From positions 1,364,001-1,428,000 of the forward strand of contig NC_067203.1 of NCBI RefSeq assembly GCF_026262505.1: a stretch of DNA of 64,000 bases. The letters run 5' to 3'. The position numbers were made by a program, and so were the translations under genes. Position 1 is the stretch's first letter. The number at the start of each line of letters is the position of its first letter. The notes beneath the pieces are model-generated. The model was not told the DNA's origin, did not search any database, and worked only from the letters and a program-made list of their open reading frames with translations. Origin of the DNA: Trichomonas vaginalis G3 (Eukaryota; Parabasalia; Trichomonadida; Trichomonadidae). Of the stretch, positions 8,117-16,607 are shown piece after piece.

Positions 8117-8341
8117 ATGAGCTTGTTCTTGAAGGTCATTCATGATGAAATAACTGTTGTAGAAGATGTTAGCAATTGTTCAGACATTTTGAAGCGTATA
8201 GATGATATAAGAAATAAGTTAGATAGACCGCAAAGCGGTGAGGGCGAAGCCCGTGAGAATGTTTATGTTTCATTGACTTTCTCCAGTAACGAGAACTTTT
8301 ATGAGATAATATTGAAGAGAGATGATTTTAATATGGTGTAA
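8117..8341 (+). CDS. small Maverick protein of unknown function
   Basis: 74 residues, acidic N-terminal half with a helical VSNCSDILKRIDDIRNKLD segment. The middle codons (8228-8252) contain two tiny GC-rich hairpins, CCGCAAAGCGG and GGGCGAAGCCC, that read through in frame as PQSGEGEA and look like an inserted motif in an AT-rich gene. There is no spacer on either side: the previous stop touches its ATG, and its own TAA touches the next ATG. Confidence 0.55.
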   Translation: MSLFLKVIHDEITVVEDVSNCSDILKRIDDIRNKLDRPQSGEGEARENVYVSLTFSSNENFYEIILKRDDFNMV

Positions 8342-8869
8342 ATGGTAGCTTGGGCAGCTTTAGGCGCAATGGGAACAAAAGCATTAGCATTTGGAGCAAA
8401 AGCACTTGGAGCTTATGACGCAGTAAATAAAATGAGTGGAGGAAGAGTTTCGAAGACATTAGATGCAAATAAAGGAAAGATTGGAGGCTGGGTTGTAAAG
8501 AAGTTAAGATTAAATAAAATAGGGCTCATAAATAAAGCATCCAATTTGGTTGCGACTGAGTCAGAAAATGCTTTAGGAAAGGATGATGAGTTTGCAAAAC
8601 ATGCAAAAGACTTTAATGACCAGATGAAAGGTGAAACAATGCATTTAAATAGAGTCGATGGAACTAAAGAAAATGTTTCTTCTCCACCAGTAGTTCTTCC
8701 GTATGGTCCCTATGGAATGTATGGAAACCCTTACGAAAGACCATTTGACCCATTGACTGGTGGAAGTAACTGGTATCATTACGGCCGAAGAAGAAAGACA
8801 GTCAAGTTGGAGACAGACGTGAAGAAAGCAACTAAAAAGAAACCAAGGAAGAGAGTTATAAAGCAATGA
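8342..8869 (+). CDS. small basic virion-type protein with hydrophobic N-terminus
   Basis: 175 residues. The N-terminus (MVAWAALGAMGTKALAFGAK) is Gly/Ala-rich and amphipathic. The centre is charged, followed by a Pro/Tyr/Gly stretch (LPYGPYGMYGNPYERP). The last 30 residues are strongly basic (KKATKKKPRKRVIKQ). The architecture recalls small adenovirus-like core or cement proteins (membrane-active helix plus nucleic-acid-binding tail), also proposed for Polinton-related viruses. That comparison is by layout only. Analogous short proteins lie at 43904 and 47742. Confidence 0.5.
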   Translation: MVAWAALGAMGTKALAFGAKALGAYDAVNKMSGGRVSKTLDANKGKIGGWVVKKLRLNKIGLINKASNLVATESENALGKDDEFAKHAKDFNDQMKGETMHLNRVDGTKENVSSPPVVLPYGPYGMYGNPYERPFDPLTGGSNWYHYGRRRKTVKLETDVKKATKKKPRKRVIKQ

Positions 8870-8902
8870 ATTCAACAGGGTGAAAAAACAGGTGAAAAAA
8901 GA

Positions 8903-8916
8903 GGTGAGATCTCACC
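8903..8916. promoter_or_regulatory. GGTGAGATCTCACC palindrome
   Basis: A 14-bp perfect palindrome in the 157-bp space between the genes at 8342 and 9027, with the same flanks as at 159-180 (GGTGAAAAAA before, CTTCACCTAAA after). See that entry for recurrence. Confidence 0.5.
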
Positions 8917-9026
8917 ACTTCACCTAAATTTATTTTTGTGCTATGTTTTCATACGTGTGAGGGTGGTGATATCATTAATTTTTAAGTTTATTTTTTATTT
9001 TTACTGAAAATTTTTATTTGGATGTA

Positions 9027-9347
9027 ATGACGAAAACTATTGAGATAACAAACTACAACGGTCATGAGTTCAAGAATTTGTTCTTCGTTCCTCGTGAAAA
9101 TACATTCTATCAGATACGAGGGAGAAAGGGTAAAGTTAGTTTGAGCGTTTATGAAGGAATGAAGAATGGAAAGTTTATACAAGCATACGATACAAACGGT
9201 AAACGTGTTTCATTAGCTTTGTCAAAACTTACAGGTATAAACTATGACAGTGATTTTGACCTATATGAAGAAGAAAGTGAGTCAGAAGATTATGAGCTGT
9301 TATATGAAGCACAGCAATGGGAGGAGTTGCAATACTTTTGTAAGTGA
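9027..9347 (+). CDS. unidentified Maverick protein, last gene before the element end
   Basis: 106 residues starting MTKTIEITNYNGHEF; the three codons upstream (from 9018) lack an ATG. The first 60 residues are beta-type, then an acidic stretch (DLYEEESESEDYELLYE). No family recognised. It is the most terminal gene of fragment 1. Confidence 0.55.
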   Translation: MTKTIEITNYNGHEFKNLFFVPRENTFYQIRGRKGKVSLSVYEGMKNGKFIQAYDTNGKRVSLALSKLTGINYDSDFDLYEEESESEDYELLYEAQQWEELQYFCK

Positions 9348-9550
9348 GAACGTTTATTTTTACATTAGTGAAGTCGTTTGTGAAAACATTAGTGAGGTGA
9401 AGTGGTTGGTGGCTGTGTAAATATTTAAGGTTAAGTTAGTGTTGCCGTTTGTGTTGTAAAATATACGTTAACGGTTTCGTAAAGTGTCAAAACCGCTAAG
9501 TGGTGTACGGAGGCGCGCAGTGCCTCAGTACACATGATATGTATACTAAC
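9348..9550. repeat. presumed terminal region of Maverick fragment 1
   Basis: About 200 bp without a gene. It contains direct repeats of ACATTAGTGA and a strong hairpin at about 9512-9542 in which GTGTAC and GAGGC pair with GCCTC and GTACAC. The layout (last gene, then a GC-rich hairpin) matches the ends at 10100-10270 and 32100-32131. It stops where Dam-gene sequence resumes, which suggests that this is the terminus of the fragment-1 element. Confidence 0.4.
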
Positions 9551-9886
9551 TATATATTCTGCTTTTTTCAAAACCTCTCTCACAATATTTTTCTTATCTA
9601 ATGGTATACGTTTCATCTTACCTATAGGTATCTTTTCTTTTAACTCTTTCAATATATTGTTTGTGTCTGGAATATGTTTGAGACGGTCCATATAGTTGTC
9701 GAAGTCATTGCATATAATCTTTGAGTCTGGGAATATTGTATGACATAAATGGGATATATAGAAACTTCCACCGAACAAATCTACAAATGTTAGACCATTC
9801 GGTAGTTTCTTAAGTTCTCTCAATATAATATCTTTACATCTACTCTTATTTCCAAAGAACGGTAACGGTGGTTTTGTAAAATTCAT
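9551..9886 (-). pseudogene. Dam-type methyltransferase, 5' part only
   Basis: The first ~111 codons match the intact Dam at 30750-31568 nearly residue for residue, including the FFGNKSR and DLFGGSF motifs. Then the identity stops abruptly at about 9550. The open frame runs on to 9431 with unrelated residues. The catalytic DPPF motif is missing, so no activity is expected. The break coincides with the end of Maverick fragment 1. Confidence 0.85.
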
Positions 9887-10270
9887 TTATATATAATAAT
9901 AAAAATGTTTTTTCCTGAAAAGTGACAGAAAAGTGACAAAACATGAAAACATATATAATTTGTGAAAAGCGACACAAAAAGTGACATTTTAAAAAGTGAC
10001 ACCATTAATATGATGTAAATAACAACGGTTTTGGTTTTGTCACCGGCTGGTCGGCTGGGGTTCGGTCCTCCTCTTGGGTCTTGGGCAAAATTTCTTATGG
10101 GCTAGAGGGCGCAACGCGCCTGGAAGCCCTCCGAATAAAAACTTCATTTATACTAAACATCTTCGGGGCTAGAGGGCGCAACGCGCCTGGAAGCCCTCCG
10201 AATAAAAACTTCATTTATACTAAACATCTTCGGGGTTAGAGGGCGCAACGCGCCTGGAAGCCCCACTACC
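9887..10270. repeat. Maverick terminus with three 67-bp repeats
   Basis: The terminal inverted repeat region of the second Maverick type, ending CCCCACTACC followed by a T run. The last part is a 67-bp unit present about 2.5 times; each copy carries the hairpin GGCGCAACGCGCC (10108-10120, 10175-10187, 10242-10254). The ends at 32131 and 42081 have a single unit. Upstream are AAAAGTGACA-type repeats shared with those ends. Confidence 0.75.
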
Positions 10271-11307
10271 TTTTTTTTATATAAAAATCAAATTCAATGA
10301 TCTTAAAAGCGAAGGATAAACCTCAAAATTTACGAATATAATGAGTGGGAATATAATGATTATCTATCATAAAACCATATGAAATATCAATTTTTGCTTT
10401 ACGCCTAATTTTTGACGACAATTAGCAAAAAATGTTAAACGTTAACACTCAGTCCATTTGAATATGAAAAATAAAATTGACTTTGATTAAATGTTTTTAT
10501 TTATCATGCAATTCTTCTTGCGACCAAAGATTTGAATAAAAGTTCAAAAAATAAGATAGCTTAAAAAATAATATACGGTAGTGTTTACTAATAGATGAAT
10601 AGTATATAAATTCTATTAAAATGGATTTGATCCAAAAAAATATATAAAATTTGATCATAAATAAAATCGTTTTAAATTACTTCTTCATTTAAATTATAAC
10701 AATTATTTTTGGTTTTATATTTTTTGGATCAAATCCATTTTAATAGAATTTATATACTATTCATCTATTAGTAAACACTACCGTATATTATTTTTTAAGC
10801 TATCTTATTTTTGAACTTTTATTCAAATCTTTGGTCGCAAAAGAATTGCATGATAAATAAAAACATTTAATCAAAGTCAATTTTATTTTTCATATTCAAA
10901 TGGACTGAGTGTTAACGTTTAACATTTTTTGCTAATTGTCGTCAAAAATTAGGCGTAAAGCAAAAATTGATATTTCATATGGTTTTATGATAGATAATCA
11001 TTATATTCCCACTCATTATATTCGTAAATTTTGAGGTTTATCCTTCGCTTTTAAGATCATTGAATTTGATTTTTATATAAAATAGTTATATATTAGAAAA
11101 TAATATGAGTTTATGTGATATTATTTTTCAGAAGATTTCATTCTATATGCCTATGAAAAGTACTCTCAAAACTAACTTTTTCCTAATTATAATTAAATCT
11201 AGAATATTGTATTATGCTTAGTATTATTTCATTTTTCTCATTCAATTTAGAATTTACAAATGTCAAAAAATTGAGAGCTGTCACTTTTGATGAATTTCTG
11301 TTTATTA
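10271..11307. mobile_element. fold-back (long inverted repeat) element, left end missing
   Basis: Two arms of about 370 bp (about 10279-10650 and 10715-11078) are near-perfect inverted copies around a ~65-bp centre. The right arm continues with ~230 bp that also occur at 61080-61289 and end in CACTTTTGATGAATTTCTG. The full element at 60633-61289 has the inverted version of that sequence at its other end, so it is a terminal inverted repeat. Here the left end is replaced by the Maverick terminus. No coding capacity; likely a non-autonomous DNA transposon. Confidence 0.75.
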
Positions 11308-11553
11308 CAATTCGATCTCCAAAAAATTTGTAATGAAAGGAAATTTTGAAAGAAAACTTGAATTCATCAACGAGCACGTAAACACGCAATGTTTGTTTCA
11401 TTGAGTAATTTCGTACAAAAAGATAACTCAATTCAAAACAAAAAAAGAAATTATTAAAAAATTTAGTAGAATTAGTATTATACATATTAATTTAAGAATA
11501 CAAATTTATGCTGCTTCTTGGAAAGCAATATCTATGAGGTGCGTTATGCTTTT

Positions 11554-11943
11554 CTACGGATTTTGCATACTTGCTAAATCAACGTTAGGAGCTGGCTCTA
11601 CAATAACGTTATCATGAACAAACGAAATAGAGGGTAGATTACCTCGAGAGATAATATCAAAGTTTCCAGGTGGATTTGTTCTTTGAGTTGTATCGACTTT
11701 ATCTATTTTTGGCAATTCAAAATTAAGCATGAGATTCGGTTCTGAAATACTGTGCTTCAAATTTGCTGATTCGACGATTTTAGGTTTATTTTGAGGTTTC
11801 AGCATGACTGGTTGTTCTTGAATCTGTATGGGACGTTCAGGGAGCATCATGGCTGGCATATACTGCCATGGAGCGTAAACGAATCTGGCCTTGCGAATAG
11901 GCTTTTGACGAGATTTTCCATTCTTATTATCAGGAGACTCCAT
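11554..11943 (-). CDS. hypothetical protein
   Basis: 129 residues, no recognised domain. Basic N-terminus (MESPDNKNGKSRQKPIRKAR), then Pro/Gln-rich and low-complexity sequence without membrane segments. Codon use is ordinary and the ORF is isolated between the fold-back element and the 12475 ORF. A TCAACT initiator-like site lies about 25 bp 5' of the ATG. Probably a real, fast-evolving host gene, but this rests on ORF length alone. Confidence 0.5.
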   Translation of the reverse strand: MESPDNKNGKSRQKPIRKARFVYAPWQYMPAMMLPERPIQIQEQPVMLKPQNKPKIVESANLKHSISEPNLMLNFELPKIDKVDTTQRTNPPGNFDIISRGNLPSISFVHDNVIVEPAPNVDLASMQNP

Positions 11944-12474
11944 TTCCCTTTTATTAATTTTTTAGAAAAAAAAAGTTGAAAAAGTGTTATGATGTTTCTG
12001 CCAAAGATTTGGGTATTCAATTTTTGTGAATATGTTTTGGCGGTTTACATATTTTTTTGACGATTTGGTCAACTAAGAAGTATTAGAAATCATGAGAGGA
12101 TCAAAATTAACAACGATGACAAAAAAACCTCGATAGGAAAATAAACGGAGTTGGAGTTATCGCTTTTTTTACAAACAATTTTATCATTCTTCGGTCAACA
12201 CTGAATCAATTGTTGATTTCCTATCTTTCACGATTAATTTTATTTTGAGAAACATGCTTGAAAATAAATTTAACTGATGTTATCATATTTAGTGGTAAAA
12301 GGAGGACAAATAAACTCGTAGAGAAATCACTGAAAATGACTTTTGAGGTTTTTGAAAATTGATTGTCTGAAAGATAATTCTTTGGAATAGCTAATACATA
12401 ACCGGAACAGATGTATACAATTCTTCACAAATTAATTCAATGTTTCTCCAAGATATTGTCAAAATATTCTGAAA
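11944..12474. other. intergenic, nothing recognised
   Basis: 530 bp of AT-rich DNA with scattered short ORFs and no clear RNA gene, repeat or mobile element. Confidence 0.5.
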
Positions 12475-12711
12475 ATGTCAGTTGAGGCACCAAAAGTCGA
12501 TCTCTTGCCTAATATATTGCAATTAAGACTTTTTGTCAAGCTAAACAAAGTATTTTTGATGGATTTGCAAGATTTATTGAAAGATCAAAGATTTAAATTG
12601 ATTAAAATTGCTGAATTATTAGTTGCCCAATCTCAATTGGCGTTTAAAGAATGTTATCCATCGACAAAAATTAATCAATTTTCGCTGTTGTATTTTATCA
12701 AGTACAATTGA
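12475..12711 (+). CDS. small hypothetical protein
   Basis: 78 residues (MSVEAPKVDLLPNIL...), predicted helical with Leu/Lys-rich heptad-like spacing. No family recognised. It could be a real short gene or a chance ORF. Confidence 0.3.
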   Translation: MSVEAPKVDLLPNILQLRLFVKLNKVFLMDLQDLLKDQRFKLIKIAELLVAQSQLAFKECYPSTKINQFSLLYFIKYN

Positions 12712-12933
12712 AGTTTAAAGAGACTGTAGCGTGTATAACAGGAATCCGAATAAAAATCATGCAGTCTCTCTTGAAAATAAAATTTTCGATATCGAAATTA
12801 AATCAAATTCTGAATTAATTTTATGCAAAATGATTGATTGAAATGTTGCTAGTAAAATGGAAACAGAATTATGCTTTCATGTACATTTTTTTTTCCATTT
12901 GATTTTTTTTTTGCAAAAAAGTGACTAAAATAA

Positions 12934-13869
12934 ATGTTATCAGAGACAAAACGAGTTGATATTACCAAAGCGGCTGTTCACCCCATAGTACTTCTATCCA
13001 TAGCTGATCATCACAACCGTGTTGTTACACAGCGCCAAAAACGTGTGATTGGAATTTTGTTAGGTGACATTTATAAAGGACAAGCAAATATATTCCAATG
13101 TTTCGGTGTCCCATTTGAAGAAGATAGCGAAGATCCATCTGTTTGGTATTTTGATACAAACTTTATTGAAGAAATGTATTCTTTACACAAAAAAGTAACA
13201 CTTAAAGAAAAAATAATTGGTTGGTACAGTTCTTTAGCAACAGTATCTCCCAACGATCTTGAAATTCATAGAAAAATGTGTGATTATTGTCCTGACCCAA
13301 TATTTTTAACTACAGATGTTGGAGCTTCAGATCCACACGAAATCCCAGCATGCGCATTTCTTGGAGCTGAAAGAGTTCGCAAAGATGGCCAACCAATTGT
13401 TACTTCTTTTAGAAATATTCCTACAACTGTTGAATTTTTAGAAGTTGAGGAAATCGGTGTCGAGCACCTTCTTAGAGATATTAAAGATGTAGATATGTCT
13501 GCAATTGGTTGTACACTTACAAATAGTATTCATGGCTTAGCAGCTCTTGAGCATCGCTTGAGAGCTATCTCACAATACCTAGGAGATGTTATAGATGGAA
13601 AATTACAAATTGATAATGAAATTCTTGGCGTTATTCAATCTATTTTCAATTTATTACCTAATTTCGAACTTAAAGAAACAGTAGACTCATTAAATACAAA
13701 AGCAGATGACGCAACATTTATGATCTTTATTTCGCAGCTCTGCAGAAGCGTTGTTTCTTTACATGAATTAGTTAATGGAAGACATCCACCTTTAGCTGCT
13801 ACAGATCCAACTCCGCCAACTCCGGATCAGATTACTGATGAATCTATTGATTATTATAATGTTTTTTAA
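12934..13869 (+). CDS. RPN8: 26S proteasome regulatory subunit Rpn8/PSMD7 (MPN domain)
   Basis: 311 residues, close to the usual 290-330. The MPN domain spans about residues 10-145 (VHPIVLLSIADHHNR, RVIGILLGD, SVWYFDTNFIEEMY, IIGWYSS). The JAMM zinc-binding His-x-His of Rpn11 is absent, as expected for Rpn8, which is the non-catalytic partner of Rpn11 in the proteasome lid. The signature VEEIGVEHLLRDIKD is at about residues 171-185, followed by the C-terminal helical region that packs in the lid helix bundle. The stop lies in TTTTTTAAATA, giving the TAAA poly(A)-type signal. Host single-copy type gene, intact. Confidence 0.95.
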   Translation: MLSETKRVDITKAAVHPIVLLSIADHHNRVVTQRQKRVIGILLGDIYKGQANIFQCFGVPFEEDSEDPSVWYFDTNFIEEMYSLHKKVTLKEKIIGWYSSLATVSPNDLEIHRKMCDYCPDPIFLTTDVGASDPHEIPACAFLGAERVRKDGQPIVTSFRNIPTTVEFLEVEEIGVEHLLRDIKDVDMSAIGCTLTNSIHGLAALEHRLRAISQYLGDVIDGKLQIDNEILGVIQSIFNLLPNFELKETVDSLNTKADDATFMIFISQLCRSVVSLHELVNGRHPPLAATDPTPPTPDQITDESIDYYNVF

Positions 13870-14220
13870 ATATTATTTATTATATGAATTTTTACTTTTT
13901 TAAAAACAAATGCTCGGTTGAAATGTAATCGTTATATTTATGATAAAGTCAATGAATAAATGATAATATCAAATTTTATTTTAAATCTCGATTTGATGAT
14001 TGTGAGATAAGTAAATCAACGTGATACCAAATTTTTGTAATATTATTATTGCTGTTTGAGCATATTTTCTTAAAAATAATTATATTATTTTTTTTGAACG
14101 TTTTTTGAAGCAAAAAGATCAGAGGAACTCGAGTCACCATAGCAATTTAGCTACTATGTTTCAAAAATCCAGAGAATTATTGGAATTATTAATAAAAAAA
14201 CAATTTCATTCAAAAAAATT
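13870..14220. other. intergenic, nothing recognised
   Basis: 350 bp of AT-rich sequence between convergent genes, with T/A runs and no clear feature. Confidence 0.5.
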
Positions 14221-14538
14221 TCATGTTTCTTCTACAAGCGATGGAGCAGTAATGATTTCTTGATCTGCTGGTATCTCTGAATCTTCAACTTCAACTGCTT
14301 CTGCAAGTTCGGGTTTTGAATTAATAGAATTTTCGAAATAAAATAGCTGTTGGGGTTCAACAGGTCCGTTTGAATTTTCAAGTTCATTAATAATCTTAAT
14401 ACCTGAACTTCGGTCCAATTTTTCTTCATCATATTGTTCGTTGAGACCAGTAAGGTCGTCAAGAGTTTCTTTAATCTCAGGAATCTTAACTTCTTCATCA
14501 GGATAACATTTTTCAAATTCAGACCAGTCTCTCAGCAT
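14221..14538 (-). CDS. acidic hypothetical protein
   Basis: 105 residues from ATG 14538 (MLRDWSEFEKCYPDEEVKIP...). The frame is open further upstream but without an ATG. Strongly acidic (Glu/Asp-rich), no membrane segment or known domain. It is divergent from the DHHC-like gene, with about 155 bp between the starts. Confidence 0.5.
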   Translation of the reverse strand: MLRDWSEFEKCYPDEEVKIPEIKETLDDLTGLNEQYDEEKLDRSSGIKIINELENSNGPVEPQQLFYFENSINSKPELAEAVEVEDSEIPADQEIITAPSLVEET

Positions 14539-14692
14539 AAAAAAGTTTTTTTTGCTCACAAAAAGTGCCAAATTTTCAGTTTCCAAAAATTGGACAAATT
14601 TATTTAAATTTAGATGTGAATTTCCTATCTATCCAGAATTTTATTTCCAAATTGAATTCTAAACTTTATAATTTTTTTTTGTTACATTAGAT

Positions 14693-15451
14693 ATGAAAGG
14701 TATATTACGATTCCTTCTTATCCATATATACGTTTTCATTTCTTTAACTTTCCAGGATGGTCCTATATCAGCTTCATTTAAATCCGATTTCCCAATTGTT
14801 TTTTATGTATATACTCTCGTTTTATTTTTAATGCTTGCCATTCTCGTTGATACATCTAATGCATTGGTTTTCAAGAACCTCAAAGGTTTGGATAAACAAT
14901 GTCCGCGTTGCCAAGCTCCAATTGGTTGCAGATCAATTCACTGCGAAGTCTGCGATAAATGCTCTTTAAGACATTATCTGCATTCAGATTATTTGTCAAC
15001 ATGCGTTGCATCTACAAATTCCGATATAGCTTTACAATTTTTAGGACTTGGTATTGTAATTGAGATATTTCATGTCGTTGTCTCTACTTATCCTCTTTTC
15101 CATAAATCATCACCAATTACTTGGATACAGTACCATATTTTCTTAATTCCATCAGTTTTCTTTTCATTGCACTCTTTGATTCAGCTTTCGATAATCCTCT
15201 ATCAATTGGTTGTCATTGCATGCAAAAATTCGCTTTCCATCAAAACTCATCATACAAAATTGTTCGAATACTACGAATTATTGCCTGATGAAATCAATCC
15301 ATTTAACTATGGCCTGATTGAGAATCTAAGTGCATTTATGCAAAGAGGAGATATGAATGAAGACGTGGCTAAAGAACTTCCTCATTATGAAGAATTTAAG
15401 AAGGAAATTTCAAAGATTTCCAACTTTGTTCCTACAGAACCATTACTCTAA
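14693..15451 (+). CDS. DHHC-type zinc-finger membrane protein lacking the catalytic Cys
   Basis: 252 residues with four likely membrane helices (about 5-20, 33-53, 112-132, 148-175) around a cysteine-rich domain, the layout of DHHC S-acyltransferases. The zinc ligands are kept: C70-x2-C73, H83-C84-x2-C87-x2-C90 and C104. The DHHC tetrad itself aligns with Tyr95-Leu96-His97-Ser98, so the acyl-accepting Cys is Ser. A pseudo-palmitoyltransferase, perhaps a regulatory or scaffolding partner, is inferred. The ORF is intact and codon use looks normal, so decay is not obvious. Confidence 0.8.
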   Translation: MKGILRFLLIHIYVFISLTFQDGPISASFKSDFPIVFYVYTLVLFLMLAILVDTSNALVFKNLKGLDKQCPRCQAPIGCRSIHCEVCDKCSLRHYLHSDYLSTCVASTNSDIALQFLGLGIVIEIFHVVVSTYPLFHKSSPITWIQYHIFLIPSVFFSLHSLIQLSIILYQLVVIACKNSLSIKTHHTKLFEYYELLPDEINPFNYGLIENLSAFMQRGDMNEDVAKELPHYEEFKKEISKISNFVPTEPLL

Positions 15452-15608
15452 CTGTCTTTTACTGTATACTAGATACTTTATTAAACTTATTTCTATTCAC
15501 AAATAAAATTTACCATTTGATGCTTTAATTTTATCTATTTCAATCAAAGAATGATATTTTAAAAAGATTTCTGTATATTTAAGCATTGTATCAAAAATTT
15601 AGATTATT

Positions 15609-16091
15609 TTACTCCTTTGGGATTGGGATTTCACCAGAGGCGATCTTCTTCTGGACTTCCTTTGGATCCATGCCATCAACATGAGCGCCCATAGCCTGAG
15701 CTGTGCCGAGGACTTCCTTAACTGTGCCGGCGAGTGTGCGAGCGCAGGACTTTGGTCTCATTGTACGAGCGATATCGATGATTGTATCAAGGGAGAGGGA
15801 GCCAGAGTGCTTGACAGCCTTTACTTTCTTACGATCACGATGTGGCTCATTGAGGGCAGCAATGAGGAGTGTAGATGTGGAGTTCTCGACTTCGACCTTG
15901 AACTCACGGTTTTGGACGGTGATCTTGACTGTAGCACGGAAGCCTTTGTACTTCTCTGTAGCCTTAGCAACTTCCTGGGCAACCTTTGGAGCTGGAACAC
16001 CGAGAGGACCGAGCTTTGGAGCAAGCTTTGAGGTAACACCTGTTTCGCCACCCCAGACACGGCATTTGATGATGACTGCCTGATCAGCCAT
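15609..16091 (-). CDS. RPL12: 60S ribosomal protein L12 (uL11)
   Basis: 160 residues, the usual length for eukaryotic uL11. It contains the conserved KLGPLGVPAPKVAQEVAKAT segment and the C-terminal rRNA-binding domain (SLSLDTIIDIARTMRPKSCA, LAGTVKEVLGTAQAMG, VDGMDP). uL11 forms the base of the ribosomal stalk at the GTPase-associated centre. Codon use is more GC-rich than the neighbours, as in highly expressed genes. The stop is in GAGTAAAAT (TAAA signal). Confidence 0.97.
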   Translation of the reverse strand: MADQAVIIKCRVWGGETGVTSKLAPKLGPLGVPAPKVAQEVAKATEKYKGFRATVKITVQNREFKVEVENSTSTLLIAALNEPHRDRKKVKAVKHSGSLSLDTIIDIARTMRPKSCARTLAGTVKEVLGTAQAMGAHVDGMDPKEVQKKIASGEIPIPKE

Positions 16092-16607
16092 TACAACACA
16101 AGGGCGGCCAAATTTATCGTCCCATCTATCGTTCTAAATTTTATTTCTTCATATTTCTCTTTATTTTATATTACCTACACATAAAAATGTTGAATTTTAG
16201 AAAATCATGATTGTTCAAATTCATATCAAAATCTAATATTAATCTCAATGGTTCTACGTCATGTTGTCAATAGTACTAGATCTGTTAATAATAATAAGTA
16301 ACTTAGTTCATCATAGAAATTACCATATAAAGATATTTGCTCCAGATTTAATGAAAATAGGCGTTTTGGAATTGAACACGTATAGACATTCTTAAATATC
16401 ATTGGAGTATAAACCAAGTATCTAGCTGTTATCTCAAAATACAAATAATTAATGGACAGATTTCTCAAATTATGTTGTATAATCACATTAAGTTCATTGC
16501 TCAACTGTGTTGTAGGCAACAGTTTGAAATTCATATCATCAGATCGCAATTTTAGAGATTGGGATTTGAAGATTGAGTTTTCTTCAACTAAAAAAGTGAC
16601 AAATTCT

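Larger units (their letters stand above)
1..9550. mobile_element. Maverick/Polinton fragment 1
   Basis: A compact block of genes with the Maverick signature: a retroviral-type integrase, an A32/HerA-like packaging ATPase, a collar-type fibre and several small virion-like proteins. Intergenic distances are mostly below 30 bp. The left side runs off the window. The right end is placed near 9550, where a hairpin-containing non-coding stretch meets a truncated Dam gene of another Maverick type. No PolB or protease gene is visible, so this is either partial or these genes lie to the left. Right boundary accuracy is about +/-30 bp. Confidence 0.85.

Noticed and set aside
10100-10262. Regular 67-bp repeats that could suggest a CRISPR-like array
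   Set aside because: Units are directly adjacent with no unique spacers, in a eukaryotic element terminus.
11183-11485. 100-residue minus-strand ORF
   Set aside because: Lies mostly in the non-palindromic part of the fold-back element, has low-complexity Phe/Asn-rich content and no family.
15681-16083. Plus-strand ORFs opposite uL11 (and similarly 18153-18482 opposite uL14)
   Set aside because: Shadows caused by the GC-rich codon use of the ribosomal protein genes on the other strand.
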